Shown here: piece by piece, positions 1-13,064 of the stretch
Numbering within the stretch: position 1 is the stretch's first letter
How the letters are laid out: every line of letters begins with the position of its first letter
DNA from: Azohydromonas australica DSM 1124
GTDB taxonomy: Bacteria > Pseudomonadota > Gammaproteobacteria > Burkholderiales > Burkholderiaceae_C
Length of the DNA stretch: 64,000 bases
NCBI RefSeq assembly: GCF_000430725.1
Contig: NZ_AUMO01000043.1
Span: 95,759 to 159,758, forward strand
Direction of reading: 5' to 3'
Notes under the pieces: model-generated
What the model saw: the letters and a program-made list of their open reading frames with translations, nothing else
What the model was told of the DNA's origin: nothing
The model's database searches: none
Program-made: the position numbers and the translations under genes

Positions 1-2
1 TC

Positions 3-239
3 GACTCGCTGTGGCGCTGGGAGACGGCCATCCAGGCGTGGGGCGACGGCGGCAACGCCGGGCGCCGTGCCCGCGGCGAATGGGAGATCCGGCCGCTCTA
101 CACCGCCGCGGGGCACGAAGTGCGCCCCTGGCTGAAGACGCACGGCACCGTCGGGCTGCTGGCGCTGATCGGCGGGCTCAACGCCGGCGAGCCTTTCGAG
201 GACTTCTACGACGCCGCCCCGGTGGCCGCGGCGCCCTGA
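3..239 (+). CDS. C-terminal fragment of an unknown protein
   Basis: The window opens inside a gene. Reading from base 3, an open frame of 78 codons runs to a TGA at 237-239. The encoded tail starts DSLWRWETAIQAWG and ends DFYDAAPVAAAP, with a GLLALIGGLNAG stretch in the middle. Codon third positions are strongly G/C, as in the genuine neighbouring genes, so this frame is preferred over the longer frame that begins at base 11. I do not recognise the family and the start lies outside the window. It converges on the radical SAM gene, whose stop is about 20 bases away. Confidence 0.6.
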   Translation, partial: DSLWRWETAIQAWGDGGNAGRRARGEWEIRPLYTAAGHEVRPWLKTHGTVGLLALIGGLNAGEPFEDFYDAAPVAAAP

Positions 240-259
240 GGCGGCCGGGCGGCGCCCGC

Positions 260-2179
260 TCAGCCGCCCGGCTGCTCCAGCGCCCGCAGGATGAACTGCT
301 TGGGCACCGTGGGCTTCGGGACACGCACGTCGAACCAGCTGCGCACGTCGGCCTCCACCAGGTTGCCGTGCATGAAGTTGTAGATGGCCTTCTTCAGCGC
401 CCGGCCCAACGCGTCGTGGTCGGTGCCCGTGGGGTCGATGAAGCCCACGTCGTTGCGGGCGAAGCCGCCTTCAGGCAGCGGCTTGAGCTTGATGCCGAAA
501 GCGTCCGGGTTCTGACCCACCGGCGAATGCACCGTGCAGGCGAAGCGGTGGAAGAAGCCGGAGTGGATGCAGCCGTTCTCGAACAGCTGGCGCACGTACT
601 CCAGCGCGTCCACCGTGTCCTGCGCCGTCTGCGTGGGGAAGCCGTACATCAGGTAGGCGTGCACCATCACGCCGGCGTCGGCGAAGGCGCGCGTCACGCG
701 CGCCACCTGCGCCACCGACACGCCCTTGTTCATCAGCTTGAGCAGCCGGTCCGAAGCCACCTCCAGCCCGCCGGAAATCGCGATGCAGCCGCTCTCGGCC
801 AGCAGCTCGGCCAGCTCCGGGGTGAAGGTCTTCTCGAAGCGCACGTTGCCCCACCAGGAGATGCGCAGGTCGCGGCGAAGCAGCTCCGTGGCCAGCGCCT
901 TGAGCGCCTTGGGCGGCGCGGCCTCGTCCACGAAGTGGAAGCCGGTCTGCCCGGTCTCGTTGACGATGGCCTCGATGCGGTCGGCCAGCACCGTGGCCTC
1001 CGCGCCCTCGTAGCGCGCGATGTAGTCCAGGCTCACGTCGCAGAAGCTGCACTTCTTCCAGTAGCAGCCGTGCGCCACGGTGAGCTTGTTCCAGCGCCCG
1101 TCGCTCCAGAGCCGGTGCATGGGGTTGAGCATGTCCAGCAGCGACAGGTAGTCGCGCACCGGCAAGCCGTCCCAGGTGGGCGTGCCGACCTCGGCGAAGG
1201 GCACGTCCGGCTCGGGGAAGTTCACGTGACGCACCACGCCGTCGTCGCGCACGTAGGTGCGCACCAGGCGCTGGCGCGAGCGCTTGCCTTGCAGGTGCTC
1301 CAGCAGGGCCAGCAGCGGGCGCTCGCCGGCGTCCAGGGTCACGAAGTCCACGTGGTCGAACAGGCGCGGCTCCTTCAGCTCACGCAGCTCGGTGTTGACG
1401 AAGCCGCCGCCCAGCACGACGGCGATGCCCGGCTTCGCCGCCTTCAGCGCCTGCGCGATGCGCAGCGCGCCGTACACCGAGCCCGGGAAGGGCACGGACA
1501 GCAGCACCACGTCGGGCTGGTGCTGCTCCAGCGCCTCCAGCGTCAGCTCGCGCAGGGTGTCGTCGATCAGGTTCGGGGGCGCCGCCAGCGCGTCGGCCAG
1601 CCCGTCGAAGCTGGCCTGTGCCGCCGCCAGCGACTCGGCGTAGCGCACGAACTCGAAGCGCGGGTCGATGGCCTCGCGCAGCACGTCCGCCAGGTCGTCC
1701 AGGTACAGCGTGGCCAGGTGCTTGGCGCGGTCCTGCAGCCCCAGCGCGCCGAAGGCCCAACCCAGGGGATCGCCCTCCTCGTCCCCGTACACCTCCAGCG
1801 CCTGGAAGCGCGGCCCTTCGGGCAGGAAGCCGCGCGATGCGATGCGGTGCGCCAGCGTCGGGTCGCGACCCTGCAGGAATGCGAGCGTGCGGTCCGCGGT
1901 GCCGGCGTAGTCGTCGAAGCGTTCCAGGAAGGCCTGCACGCGCGGCGTGCGCCGCTTGGGCGGCAGCGCCTCGATGGCCGCGCGCAGCCGCCGCAGCCCG
2001 GCGCCCGACAGCAGCCGCAGCACGAGCTTCAGGGCCAGGTCGTCCTGCGCCGCCGCGATACCGCGTCCGCGCAGGAAGCCGGTGAGGTAGGCGGTGGAGG
2101 GGTACGGCGTGTTGAGCTGCGTCATCGGCGGGATGAGCGACAGCACGCGCGGCGACTCGGGCAGCGTCGGGGCGGACAT
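260..2179 (-). CDS. B12-binding domain radical SAM protein
   Basis: This is a 639-residue protein. An N-terminal cobalamin-binding-like Rossmann region (residues about 10-250, with a PDVVLLSVPFPGS strand) is followed by a radical SAM core. The cluster motif CYWKKCSFC, of the CxxxCxxC type that holds a 4Fe-4S cluster, lies just past the middle. Such enzymes cleave S-adenosylmethionine to make a radical; substrates range from methylation targets to tetrapyrroles and cannot be named here. The ATG at 2179 (MSAPTLPES) is chosen because the upstream extension to 2245 (MAGRCLHPG) looks like non-coding sequence read through. The gene stands alone between an unknown gene tail and a PEP-CTERM gene. Confidence 0.9.
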   Translation of the reverse strand: MSAPTLPESPRVLSLIPPMTQLNTPYPSTAYLTGFLRGRGIAAAQDDLALKLVLRLLSGAGLRRLRAAIEALPPKRRTPRVQAFLERFDDYAGTADRTLAFLQGRDPTLAHRIASRGFLPEGPRFQALEVYGDEEGDPLGWAFGALGLQDRAKHLATLYLDDLADVLREAIDPRFEFVRYAESLAAAQASFDGLADALAAPPNLIDDTLRELTLEALEQHQPDVVLLSVPFPGSVYGALRIAQALKAAKPGIAVVLGGGFVNTELRELKEPRLFDHVDFVTLDAGERPLLALLEHLQGKRSRQRLVRTYVRDDGVVRHVNFPEPDVPFAEVGTPTWDGLPVRDYLSLLDMLNPMHRLWSDGRWNKLTVAHGCYWKKCSFCDVSLDYIARYEGAEATVLADRIEAIVNETGQTGFHFVDEAAPPKALKALATELLRRDLRISWWGNVRFEKTFTPELAELLAESGCIAISGGLEVASDRLLKLMNKGVSVAQVARVTRAFADAGVMVHAYLMYGFPTQTAQDTVDALEYVRQLFENGCIHSGFFHRFACTVHSPVGQNPDAFGIKLKPLPEGGFARNDVGFIDPTGTDHDALGRALKKAIYNFMHGNLVEADVRSWFDVRVPKPTVPKQFILRALEQPGG

Positions 2180-2332
2180 GGCGGGAAGCGGAGGCAAGCG
2201 GGGGCGCGCATTCTGCCAGCCGGGGTGCAGGCACCTGCCCGCCACGCCCGCAAGACCCTGCCCCGGGGCCCGAAGCCGCCCACAGGGACCGCGCCTGCCA
2301 GACCCGGGACGGAGCCCTGCGGCTCCGAGGTC

Positions 2333-2920
2333 TCAGCTCGCCCCGTTCCGACGCCGGCGCACGAAGCCGGCCACGCCCGCCAGGCCGGCGCCCATCAGCA
2401 GCAGGGACGCGGGCTCCGGAATCGCCTGCACGGCGAAATAGTCGCCGCCAAACCGCGGGCTCGAATCGGAGGTGCGGTACAGCCTCAGGCCACTGCCGCC
2501 ACCGGGTGCTTCGAAGGACAGGAATTGTCCGGCGGCATTGAAAAGGTCCAGCGACCCGCCGGCGCCTCCTGAACCCGTTGCCGAGATATTGCTGAATTGC
2601 AGCCGGCGCGTCGAACCGAACTGGGAAATGACGACCCGCACCTCGTCCAGCGGCGTGGTGATGTCCTGCTCGGTGAAGGATTTGCCGCTGACGCGGAACG
2701 ACATGTCGAAATCACCCAGCGTGCCCAGGCTGTGCGTGCCGTTGCCGGGGTCGACAGCAAAGCTGAATTCGCCGCGCCCGACCACTGGAAACACGATGAG
2801 ATCGTCCGGCGTGTTGTCGAAGCTGAACCTGAACAGCGATTCCGCCTGGACCGGCGCGATGGACGCCAGCGCGCCAAGGCAGCTCACCGCCACGCTCACG
2901 AGAGAAGATCGCATGCCCAT
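2333..2920 (-). CDS. PEP-CTERM sorting domain protein
   Basis: A 195-residue secreted protein. It starts with a signal peptide (RSSLVSVAVSCLGALASIAP, cleaved near VQA-ES). It ends with a textbook PEP-CTERM tail: IPEP, then a hydrophobic helix (ASLLLMGAGLAGVAGF), then RRRR. In this family the tail is recognised by an exosortase (EpsH) in the inner membrane and the protein is linked to exopolysaccharide production. The middle is a beta-rich, low-cysteine region with no recognised domain. The ATG at 2920 has AAGG six bases upstream; MRSSL at 2914 is an alternative. No exosortase gene lies in the window, so the sorting machinery must be elsewhere. Confidence 0.85.
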   Translation of the reverse strand: MGMRSSLVSVAVSCLGALASIAPVQAESLFRFSFDNTPDDLIVFPVVGRGEFSFAVDPGNGTHSLGTLGDFDMSFRVSGKSFTEQDITTPLDEVRVVISQFGSTRRLQFSNISATGSGGAGGSLDLFNAAGQFLSFEAPGGGSGLRLYRTSDSSPRFGGDYFAVQAIPEPASLLLMGAGLAGVAGFVRRRRNGAS

Positions 2921-3275
2921 ACGCCGCCTTTTCCGATCAGCCGGCCCGCTGCCGGGACGCGGGCCGGAATTCATTGAAATTGGCCGAGGCAGCGCCCATC
3001 CGGAATTCAGGCTCTGATGGGTCGATCAAAACCCATGGAACACAAATTCCTGCGGGCATGAATAACTTGCCCCCTGCACCGGCTGCCACACTGAAGATAT
3101 CAAGGCCAATATATAAGCCCAGGCACGCCCGCAACAATGAATTCCATGCACGTGCAGGGCTCAAAGGCAGGAAGGAAAGGTCTATTACAGATTTGCACTG
3201 GCGCGCCGCCGGTCAAATTGTGTCGACACGGAATCTCAAAGCCACGGGCATGGCGTCGCCACGGAAGAAAGATTC
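2921..3275. other. Intergenic region between PEP-CTERM gene and atpC
   Basis: About 355 bases without a convincing gene. It is visibly less GC-rich than its flanks and should contain the promoter of the PEP-CTERM gene, reading leftward. A TATATA-like stretch near 3110 is the only AT-rich core, and I see no convincing -35 partner. A 75-codon frame on the minus strand (2937-3164) has no ribosome site or recognisable family and was not called. Confidence 0.5.
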
Positions 3276-3316
3276 AAAACAGAAAGCCCGCCGGGCGTGC
3301 ACCGGGCGGGCTTTTC
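3276..3316 (-). terminator. Rho-independent terminator of the atp operon
   Basis: Inverted repeat AAAGCCCGCC / GGCGGGCTTT (arms 3283-3292 and 3305-3314, with two further pairs after one mismatch). On the minus strand it is followed by TTTCTGTTTT. It lies about 45 bases past the atpC stop, in the right place to end the operon transcript. A TTTT also follows on the plus strand, so it may work weakly both ways. Confidence 0.8.
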
Positions 3317-3359
3317 GATGGGGCGGAAACCGGCCGCGAAGGCCGGCGTGCCGGAAGGC

Positions 3360-3776
3360 TTACTTGCGGCGGAACTTGCGCAGCGCGACGAGCTGGGCCG
3401 CCATGGCGGCGAACTCGCTCTGGGCGGCGGCGAAGTCGATGTCGCTCTTGGCGTTGCGCATCGCCTCTTCGGCCAGGCGCTTGGCCTCGTTGGCCTTGGC
3501 CTCGTCGAGGTCATGGCCACGGATGGCGGTGTCGGCAAGCACCGTGACGCCACTGGGCTGCACCTCCAGGATGCCGCCGGCGACGAACACGAACTCCTCC
3601 TCACCGTTGTCGGCGCGCTCGATGCGCACCGCGCCGGGCTTGATGCGGGTGATCAGCGGCGTGTGGCGGGGCAGGATGCCCAGCTCGCCGTTCTCGCCCG
3701 GCAGCGCGACGAACTTCGCCTCGCCGGAGAAGATCAGCTCTTCGGCGGAGACGACGTCGACGTGAATGGTTGCCAT
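3360..3776 (-). CDS. atpC: F1Fo ATP synthase subunit epsilon
   Basis: A 138-residue protein of normal epsilon length. It has the N-terminal beta-sandwich ([37 protein letters not shown]) and the C-terminal two-helix hairpin (residues about 88-138). Epsilon is part of the central stalk of the F1 sector; its C-terminal helices can extend and inhibit ATP hydrolysis. It is the last gene of the atp operon, 83 bases after atpD, and is followed by a terminator. Confidence 0.97.
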   Translation of the reverse strand: MATIHVDVVSAEELIFSGEAKFVALPGENGELGILPRHTPLITRIKPGAVRIERADNGEEEFVFVAGGILEVQPSGVTVLADTAIRGHDLDEAKANEAKRLAEEAMRNAKSDIDFAAAQSEFAAMAAQLVALRKFRRK

Positions 3777-3859
3777 GTGCGGGGTCCTTGATGCGAAAAG
3801 GAAGAGGCTGCGTCGGGGAAGCAGCAGCCGCTACCGGGAGGTTGCGGCCGCGACGACCA

Positions 3860-6170
<2,311 letters not shown>

Positions 6171-6207
6171 GGACGGGCTCCTTCTCGGACTTGTGCTATG
6201 GCGGGAC

Positions 6208-7761
6208 TCAGGCGAACGACTTCTTGAACGCGGTCACGGCAGCAGTCAGCTGGGCTTCCGCGTCCTTGTCCATCGCCTTGTCGCTCTCGAGTTTGGCCAG
6301 CAGCGGGCCGTGGCTGGTCTTCAGGAACTGGTGCAGACCGCTCTCGAAGGCCAGGATCTTCTTGACGTCCACGTCGTCCATGAAGCCCTTGTTGACCGCG
6401 AACAGCGTGGCACCCATCAGGCTGATGGGCAGCGGCTGGTACTGGGCCTGCTTGAGCAGTTCGGTCACGCGGGCACCGCGGTCGAGCTGCTTGCGGGTGG
6501 CTTCGTCCAGGTCCGAGGCGAACTGCGCGAACGCGGCCAGCTCACGGTACTGCGCCAGGTCGGTACGGATACCGCCGGACAGGCCCTTGATCAGCTTGGT
6601 CTGGGCAGCACCACCGACGCGCGACACCGAGATACCGGCGTTGATGGCGGGGCGGATACCGGCGTTGAACAGGCTGGTTTCCAGGAAGATCTGGCCGTCG
6701 GTGATCGAGATCACGTTCGTCGGCACGAAGGCGGACACGTCGCCGGCCTGCGTTTCGATCACGGGCAGCGCGGTCAGCGAGCCGGTCTTGCCCTTCACGG
6801 CGCCGTTGGTGAACTTCTCGACGTAGTCGGCGTTCACGCGGGCGGCACGCTCCAGCAGGCGGCTGTGGAGATAGAACACGTCGCCGGGGAAGGCTTCGCG
6901 GCCCGGGGGACGGCGCAGCAGCAGCGACACTTGACGGTAGGCCACGGCCTGCTTGGACAGGTCGTCATAGACGATCAGCGCGTCTTCGCCGCGGTCGCGG
7001 AAGTACTCGCCCATCGTGCAGCCGGAGTAGGCCGACACGTACTGCATGGCGGCGGACTCGGAAGCCGAGGCGGCCACGACGATGGTGTACTCCATCGCGC
7101 CGTGCTGCTCCAGGGCGCGCACCACGTTCTTGATCGACGACGCCTTCTGGCCGATGGCGACGTAGACGCAGACCATGTTCTGGCCCTTCTGGGCGATGAT
7201 CGCGTCCAGGGCGACGGCGGTCTTGCCGGTCTGGCGGTCACCGATGATCAGCTCGCGCTGGCCGCGGCCCACGGGCACCATCGAGTCGATCGACTTGATG
7301 CCCGTCTGCACCGGCTGGCTCACCGACTGGCGCGCGATCACGCCCGGGGCGACCTTCTCGATGACGTCCGTCATCTTGGCGTTGAGCGGACCCTTGCCGT
7401 CGATGGGCTGGCCCAGCGCGTTGACCACGCGGCCGATCAGCTCGGGGCCCACGGGCACTTCCAGGATGCGGCCCGTGCACTTGACGGTGTCGCCCTCGGA
7501 GATGTGCTCGTACTCGCCCAGGATCACGGCGCCGACCGAGTCGCGCTCGAGGTTCAGCGCCAGGCCGAAGGTCTGCGCGCCCGAGGCGGTGGCGGGGAAT
7601 TCGAGCATTTCGCCCTGCATCACGTCCGACAGGCCGTGCACGCGCACGATGCCGTCCGTCACCGAGACCACGGTGCCCTGGTTGCGGATGTCCGTCGAGG
7701 GCTGCAGGCCCTCGATGCGGCTCTTGATCAGTTCGGAAATTTCTGCGGGATTCAGTTGCAT
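6208..7761 (-). CDS. atpA: F1Fo ATP synthase subunit alpha
   Basis: A 517-residue subunit. The ATG at 7761 ([13 protein letters not shown]) is chosen because GGGAG lies eight to nine bases upstream and because alpha subunits begin this way; a frame extension to 7782 is unlikely. The nucleotide-binding loop GDRQTGKT is near residue 170. Non-catalytic alpha subunits alternate with beta, and the N-terminus contacts the delta subunit of the outer stalk. It lies 100 bases downstream of atpH. Confidence 0.98.
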   Translation of the reverse strand: MQLNPAEISELIKSRIEGLQPSTDIRNQGTVVSVTDGIVRVHGLSDVMQGEMLEFPATASGAQTFGLALNLERDSVGAVILGEYEHISEGDTVKCTGRILEVPVGPELIGRVVNALGQPIDGKGPLNAKMTDVIEKVAPGVIARQSVSQPVQTGIKSIDSMVPVGRGQRELIIGDRQTGKTAVALDAIIAQKGQNMVCVYVAIGQKASSIKNVVRALEQHGAMEYTIVVAASASESAAMQYVSAYSGCTMGEYFRDRGEDALIVYDDLSKQAVAYRQVSLLLRRPPGREAFPGDVFYLHSRLLERAARVNADYVEKFTNGAVKGKTGSLTALPVIETQAGDVSAFVPTNVISITDGQIFLETSLFNAGIRPAINAGISVSRVGGAAQTKLIKGLSGGIRTDLAQYRELAAFAQFASDLDEATRKQLDRGARVTELLKQAQYQPLPISLMGATLFAVNKGFMDDVDVKKILAFESGLHQFLKTSHGPLLAKLESDKAMDKDAEAQLTAAVTAFKKSFA

Positions 7762-7861
7762 CGTGTTCTCCCAGACTGCCACCCGGTGGGCGGACAGCGT
7801 GGCGGGCGGTGACTGGCTGCGGGCCGTGCGCGGGGGGCGGCGACAGCCCCCTGCTGTGCGC

Positions 7862-8395
7862 TTAGGCCGTGAGCGCCACCTTCATCTGTTCCAGACGGGC
7901 CTTGACAGAGCCGTCATAGACCTCGTCGCCGACCACCACGCGGATGCCGCCGATGAGCGAAGGATCGATCTGCACCGTGGCGTTGAGCTTGCGACCGAAG
8001 CGCTTTTCCAGCGCGGCCAGCACCTCGACGCCCTGCGCCTCGTCGATCGGGAAGGCGCTGTAGACCAGCGCGTCGGAGACCCCGCTGCCAGCGTTGACCA
8101 GCGCGCGGTACTGCGTTGCCACTTCGGGCAGCGCCACCAGGCGACCGTTCTCCAGCATCGTGCGCAGCAGGTTCTGCAGCGCGGGCCACAACGGCGCGGG
8201 CAACGCCCCGGTGATGACGTTGAACACCTGCTCGGTGCTCACGCGCGGGTTGTCGGCGAACTGGCGCACCTGCGGCTCTGCGGTCAGCGCCGCGAGCAGG
8301 TCGAGCTGCTCGATGGCACCGCGCTGCTCGGCGGGCATGATCACCTTGAACAGCGCCTCCGCGTAGGGGCGGGCAATGGTTGCAAGCTCAGCCAT
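7862..8395 (-). CDS. atpH: F1Fo ATP synthase subunit delta
   Basis: A 177-residue outer-stalk subunit that joins the b dimer to the top of F1. The N-terminal helical domain starts [16 protein letters not shown], a standard delta opening. The C-terminal motif [20 protein letters not shown] is the conserved end of the family. Its start lies two bases from the atpF stop, so the two genes are probably translationally coupled. Confidence 0.98.
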   Translation of the reverse strand: MAELATIARPYAEALFKVIMPAEQRGAIEQLDLLAALTAEPQVRQFADNPRVSTEQVFNVITGALPAPLWPALQNLLRTMLENGRLVALPEVATQYRALVNAGSGVSDALVYSAFPIDEAQGVEVLAALEKRFGRKLNATVQIDPSLIGGIRVVVGDEVYDGSVKARLEQMKVALTA

Positions 8396-8397
8396 GG

Positions 8398-8868
8398 TCA
8401 GAGCTCGCTCTTCAGGCGCGACAGCAGCTCGCCGTGCACCGCGGGATTCACTTCGCGGCGCAGGATCGCTTCGGCACCCTTGACAGCCAGCGCGGCGACT
8501 TCGTCGCGCAGCGCTTCACGGGCACGGATGCTGGCCTGCTCGGCCTCGGCCCGGGCCGCGGCGACGATCTTGGCGGCCTCTTCGTTGGCACGGCCCTTGG
8601 CATCTTCGACCATGGACTGCGCCATGCGCTCGGCGTCAGCCAGGCGGCGGGCGGCGTCATCGCGGGCTTCGGCCAGCTGGGCCTCCACTCGCTTGTTGGC
8701 CGTGGCCAGCTCGGCCTTGGCCTTGTCAGCCGCAGCCAGACCGTCGGCGACTTTCCGGGCGCGCTCATCGAGCGCCTTGGTGATCGGCGGCCACACGAAC
8801 TTCATCGTGAACCACCACAAGATCACGAAGACGACGATCTGCGCCAACAACGTTGCGTTCAGATTCAC
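8398..8868 (-). CDS. atpF: F1Fo ATP synthase subunit b
   Basis: A 156-residue protein with one N-terminal membrane helix ([20 protein letters not shown]). A long charged, alanine-rich coiled coil makes up the rest, as expected for the dimeric peripheral stalk. The sequence [20 protein letters not shown] just after the membrane segment is typical of proteobacterial b subunits. It sits between atpE and atpH. Confidence 0.98.
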   Translation of the reverse strand: MNLNATLLAQIVVFVILWWFTMKFVWPPITKALDERARKVADGLAAADKAKAELATANKRVEAQLAEARDDAARRLADAERMAQSMVEDAKGRANEEAAKIVAAARAEAEQASIRAREALRDEVAALAVKGAEAILRREVNPAVHGELLSRLKSEL

Positions 8869-8923
8869 GGCTCGGACCTCTCTCGTAAAAAACTACTTCG
8901 TGGACGGACGAGAAAGATCCGGA

Positions 8924-10115
<1,192 letters not shown>

Positions 10116-10116
10116 G

Positions 10117-10623
10117 TCAGCTTCTCTTTTTCCTTGCTCGCGCCCGGCCCTGCCACAGCAGCGCCAGCCAGTTGACCTTCATGCACAGCACCATCGTCAC
10201 CAGCAACGCCGGCCAACTCAGGTCGCGCACGACCACCGCCGCCGCCACCAGCATGGCGGCCGCGACACCGATCTTGATGAACTCCCAGAGCAGGAAGCCG
10301 AACACCTGGGTGCCGGGCTGCTTGTCCCTGGTCTTGGCGAGGCCGCGGACCATCAACGCCCCCGGCACCACCACGGCAGCCGCGCCATACAGCGCCGACC
10401 AGCCGATCGCCCCCCGCCCCGTGACGACTGCCGCCAAGGCAGCCACCACCAGACCTACCGCGGCTTGAACCGCGACCACCCGCCACGGCGACAGCAGCGG
10501 GTATTCTTCGCGCAGGGCCTGCACTTGCTCACGCGTCAACGGCGCTCGCTCGTCCAGTTCCTTGTCGTTTTCGTCCTCAGCCCAGCTGTCGCGGAACTCG
10601 GGACGCCGGGACCGCTCTTGCAT
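10117..10623 (-). CDS. atpI: ATP synthase accessory protein I
   Basis: A 168-residue protein with a charged N-terminus (about 45 residues) and four hydrophobic segments, the topology of the AtpI family. AtpI helps assemble the c ring or import Mg and is usually dispensable. It is the first gene of the operon. The consensus -10 box at 10661-10666 lies about 40 bases upstream of its ATG. Confidence 0.9.
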   Translation of the reverse strand: MQERSRRPEFRDSWAEDENDKELDERAPLTREQVQALREEYPLLSPWRVVAVQAAVGLVVAALAAVVTGRGAIGWSALYGAAAVVVPGALMVRGLAKTRDKQPGTQVFGFLLWEFIKIGVAAAMLVAAAVVVRDLSWPALLVTMVLCMKVNWLALLWQGRARARKKRS

Positions 10624-10660
10624 GTGGGCTTCAGACTGTCTCTATGCGCAAAACCGGCGG

Positions 10661-10666
10661 ATTATA
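10661..10666 (-). promoter_or_regulatory. Candidate -10 box of the atp operon
   Basis: The minus strand reads TATAAT, a perfect sigma-70 -10 hexamer, about 38 bases upstream of atpI in an otherwise GC-rich region. A good -35 box at the right spacing was not seen (GTGGAG at 17 bases, TTGTAA at 23 bases), so only the -10 element is claimed. Confidence 0.5.
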
Positions 10667-10811
10667 GGTGGAAAACCCTTAGCCTCCACTTACAACTCAT
10701 GCCCTGTCGACACGCTCCGGCATGGCTTGCAATGGCGCGCACATTGAGCCAGCTCAATCCGTGAGCCTGTGGCGACCCGCCGCGGCGGCGCAGTGTCCAC
10801 GATGTCACGCG

Positions 10812-13010
10812 ATGCCGCCGCCGCGCACCACAATCGCCCCACCATCCGCTCCCGAGCCGACCGTGTCCCGCCTTTTCCCCCGCCGCTTCGTGGCTTTTTC
10901 GTTGCTGCTGGCGCCGCTGCTGGGCGCCGTGGCCCAGACCGAGGTCCGCACCGAACAGTTGCGCGCCGAACTACTGGCCCACGCTCCCGAGGGCGTGGTG
11001 CCGGGCAAGCCGCTGTGGCTGGGCCTGCTGCTGGAGCACGCGCCGCACTGGCACACCTACTGGAAGAACCCGGGGGACTCCGGGCTGCCCACCAAGCTGC
11101 AATGGAGTGTTCCCCCGGGCGTGGACCTGGGCGAGATCGAATGGCCCGTGCCGCAGCGGCTGCCCGTGGGCCCGCTGATGAACTTCGGCTACGAGGGCCG
11201 CGTGCTGCTGCCGGTGAAGGTGCAGGTGCCCGCGGGCTTCGACGCCCCGTCGTTGAGCGTGCAACTTCAGGCGGACTGGCTGGTGTGCAAGGAGGTCTGC
11301 CTGCCCCAGACCGGCCGCTTCAGCCTGCAGCTGCCCAGCCAGGCAGCCACGTCCGTGAACGCGGCGCTGTTCGACGAGGCCCAGCGGCGGCAGCCCAAGG
11401 CCATGGCTGCAGTGCAGACGGCGGCGCGCATCGAGGGCCATGAGCTGGTGCTCGACGTCCAGGGCCTGCCGGCGGCGCTGCAGGGCCAGCCGCTGGCTTT
11501 CTTCCCCGAACAGCCCGGCATCCTGGACAACGCCGCGCCGATGCAAGCGCGCTGGGACGGTACCGCCTGGCAGCTGCGGGCACCACTGTCGCCCGAGCGC
11601 GACCAGAGCCCGCCGCGCCTGGACGCGGTGCTGGGCGACGCGCAGGGCGGCGGCGTGCAGCTGGGCTTCGACGTCGCCGGCCCCTGGCCCGCGCCGGGCA
11701 CCACGCCGCGGCGCGAGCCCGTGGCCGAGGCTGAATCGCCCGCGGCGCCGGCCGCCGCGGCAACGGGCGCGTCCTCACCTGCCTTCGGGCTGGCGCTGCT
11801 GCTGGCGCTGGGCGGCGGGATGCTGCTGAACCTGATGCCCTGCGTGTTCCCGGTGCTGTCGCTGAAGCTGCTGAGCTTCGTGACGCACCACCACCGGCGC
11901 GAGCGCGTGGCCGCGGCGCTGGCCTACACCGCAGGCGTGCTGGTGTCCTTCGTGGCACTGGCGGCGCTGATGCTGGCGCTGCGCGCCGGCGGCCAGCAGC
12001 TGGGCTGGGGGTTTCAATTGCAGTCGCCGGCCTTCGTGGCGGCGCTTGCGGCGCTGTTCACGGTGATCGGACTCAACCTGAGCGGGCAGTTCGAGTTCCG
12101 CAGCGTGCTGCCCTCCAGCCTGGCCGGGCTGCAGCTGCGCCACCCGCTGCTGGACCACGCGCTCACCGGCGTGCTGGCCGTGGCGGTGGCTTCGCCCTGC
12201 ACCGCGCCCTTCATGGGCGCCTCGCTGGGCGCGGCGGCCACGCTGCCGACGGCGCAGGCGCTGTCGGTGTTCGCGGCACTGGGGCTGGGCATGGCCCTGC
12301 CCTACCTGGCCGCGGCGGCCTGGCCGGGCGTGGCGCGCGCGCTGCCGCGGCCGGGACCGTGGATGGCGCAACTGCGCACGCTGCTGTCCTTCCCCATCTT
12401 CGCCACCGTGGTGTGGCTGCTGTGGGTGCTGGGCCAGCAGACCGGGCTCGATGGCGCCGTGGCGCTGCTGGGCCTGCTGGTGGCGCTGGCCTTTGCGCTG
12501 TGGGCGCTGGCCAGCCCGGCCTTCCAGGCCACGCGCCGCGGCGCGCGCGCGGGCGTGGCGGTGCTGGCCGTGGCAGTGCTGGGCGCGACGCTGCACTGGG
12601 CCCTGCCGTCCTGGCGCGAGGCGCCGGCCGAGAGCGGGAGCGCCGCCGCTGCGGCCGGCGGCTGGGAAGCCTGGAGCGCCGATCGCGTGCGCACGCTGCA
12701 GTCTCAGGGCCGGCCGGTGTTCGTGGACTTCACGGCCGCCTGGTGCGTGACCTGCCAGATCAACAAGCGCGGCACGCTCGCCGACGCCACGGTGCGTGCC
12801 GATTTCGAGCTGCACGACGTGGCGCTGCTGCGCGCGGACTGGACGCGGCGCGACGCGGCCATCGGCACCGAGCTGGCGCGCCTGGGGCGCAGCGGCGTGC
12901 CGGTCTATGCGCTGTACCCGGCCGGCGGCGGCGCGCCGCAGCTGCTGACGGAAGTGCTGTCGGTGGCCGAGGTGCGCGGCGCGCTGGCGGCGCTGCCGGC
13001 CAAGCCCTGA
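10812..13010 (+). CDS. DsbD/ScsB-type protein-disulfide reductase
   Basis: A large membrane protein (732 residues from the ATG at 10812). It has a signal-like segment (FVAFSLLLAPLLGAVAQ) and a periplasmic N-terminal domain with a cysteine pair in WLVCKEVCLPQ. A membrane domain of about eight helices carries cysteines in LMPCVFP and ASPCTAPF. A C-terminal thioredoxin domain carries the WCVTC motif. All three redox pairs are therefore present, matching electron flow from cytoplasmic thioredoxin to periplasmic targets. The start is uncertain: no strong ribosome site is visible, and the GTG at 10863, directly before the signal peptide, is equally possible. It diverges from the atp operon. Confidence 0.9.
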   Translation: MPPPRTTIAPPSAPEPTVSRLFPRRFVAFSLLLAPLLGAVAQTEVRTEQLRAELLAHAPEGVVPGKPLWLGLLLEHAPHWHTYWKNPGDSGLPTKLQWSVPPGVDLGEIEWPVPQRLPVGPLMNFGYEGRVLLPVKVQVPAGFDAPSLSVQLQADWLVCKEVCLPQTGRFSLQLPSQAATSVNAALFDEAQRRQPKAMAAVQTAARIEGHELVLDVQGLPAALQGQPLAFFPEQPGILDNAAPMQARWDGTAWQLRAPLSPERDQSPPRLDAVLGDAQGGGVQLGFDVAGPWPAPGTTPRREPVAEAESPAAPAAAATGASSPAFGLALLLALGGGMLLNLMPCVFPVLSLKLLSFVTHHHRRERVAAALAYTAGVLVSFVALAALMLALRAGGQQLGWGFQLQSPAFVAALAALFTVIGLNLSGQFEFRSVLPSSLAGLQLRHPLLDHALTGVLAVAVASPCTAPFMGASLGAAATLPTAQALSVFAALGLGMALPYLAAAAWPGVARALPRPGPWMAQLRTLLSFPIFATVVWLLWVLGQQTGLDGAVALLGLLVALAFALWALASPAFQATRRGARAGVAVLAVAVLGATLHWALPSWREAPAESGSAAAAAGGWEAWSADRVRTLQSQGRPVFVDFTAAWCVTCQINKRGTLADATVRADFELHDVALLRADWTRRDAAIGTELARLGRSGVPVYALYPAGGGAPQLLTEVLSVAEVRGALAALPAKP

Positions 13011-13064
13011 CGCGACGCCCTCCGGATCGCCGCTCCCGCCCCGGGCGAGGCGGCGGTGCCGTCC

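Noticed and set aside
2311..2326. Hairpin GGAGCC-CTGC-GGCTCC as a terminator after the PEP-CTERM gene
   Set aside because: The stem is only six pairs and no T run follows on the minus strand, so it was not called.
11..2572. An 853-codon plus-strand frame at the left edge
   Set aside because: It runs antisense across the radical SAM gene and reads a different frame from the true gene tail ending at 239. Low-complexity composition, no family.
2937..3164. A 75-codon minus-strand frame in the gap before atpC
   Set aside because: No ribosome site, no family and a composition like spacer DNA; more likely the leader and promoter of the PEP-CTERM gene.
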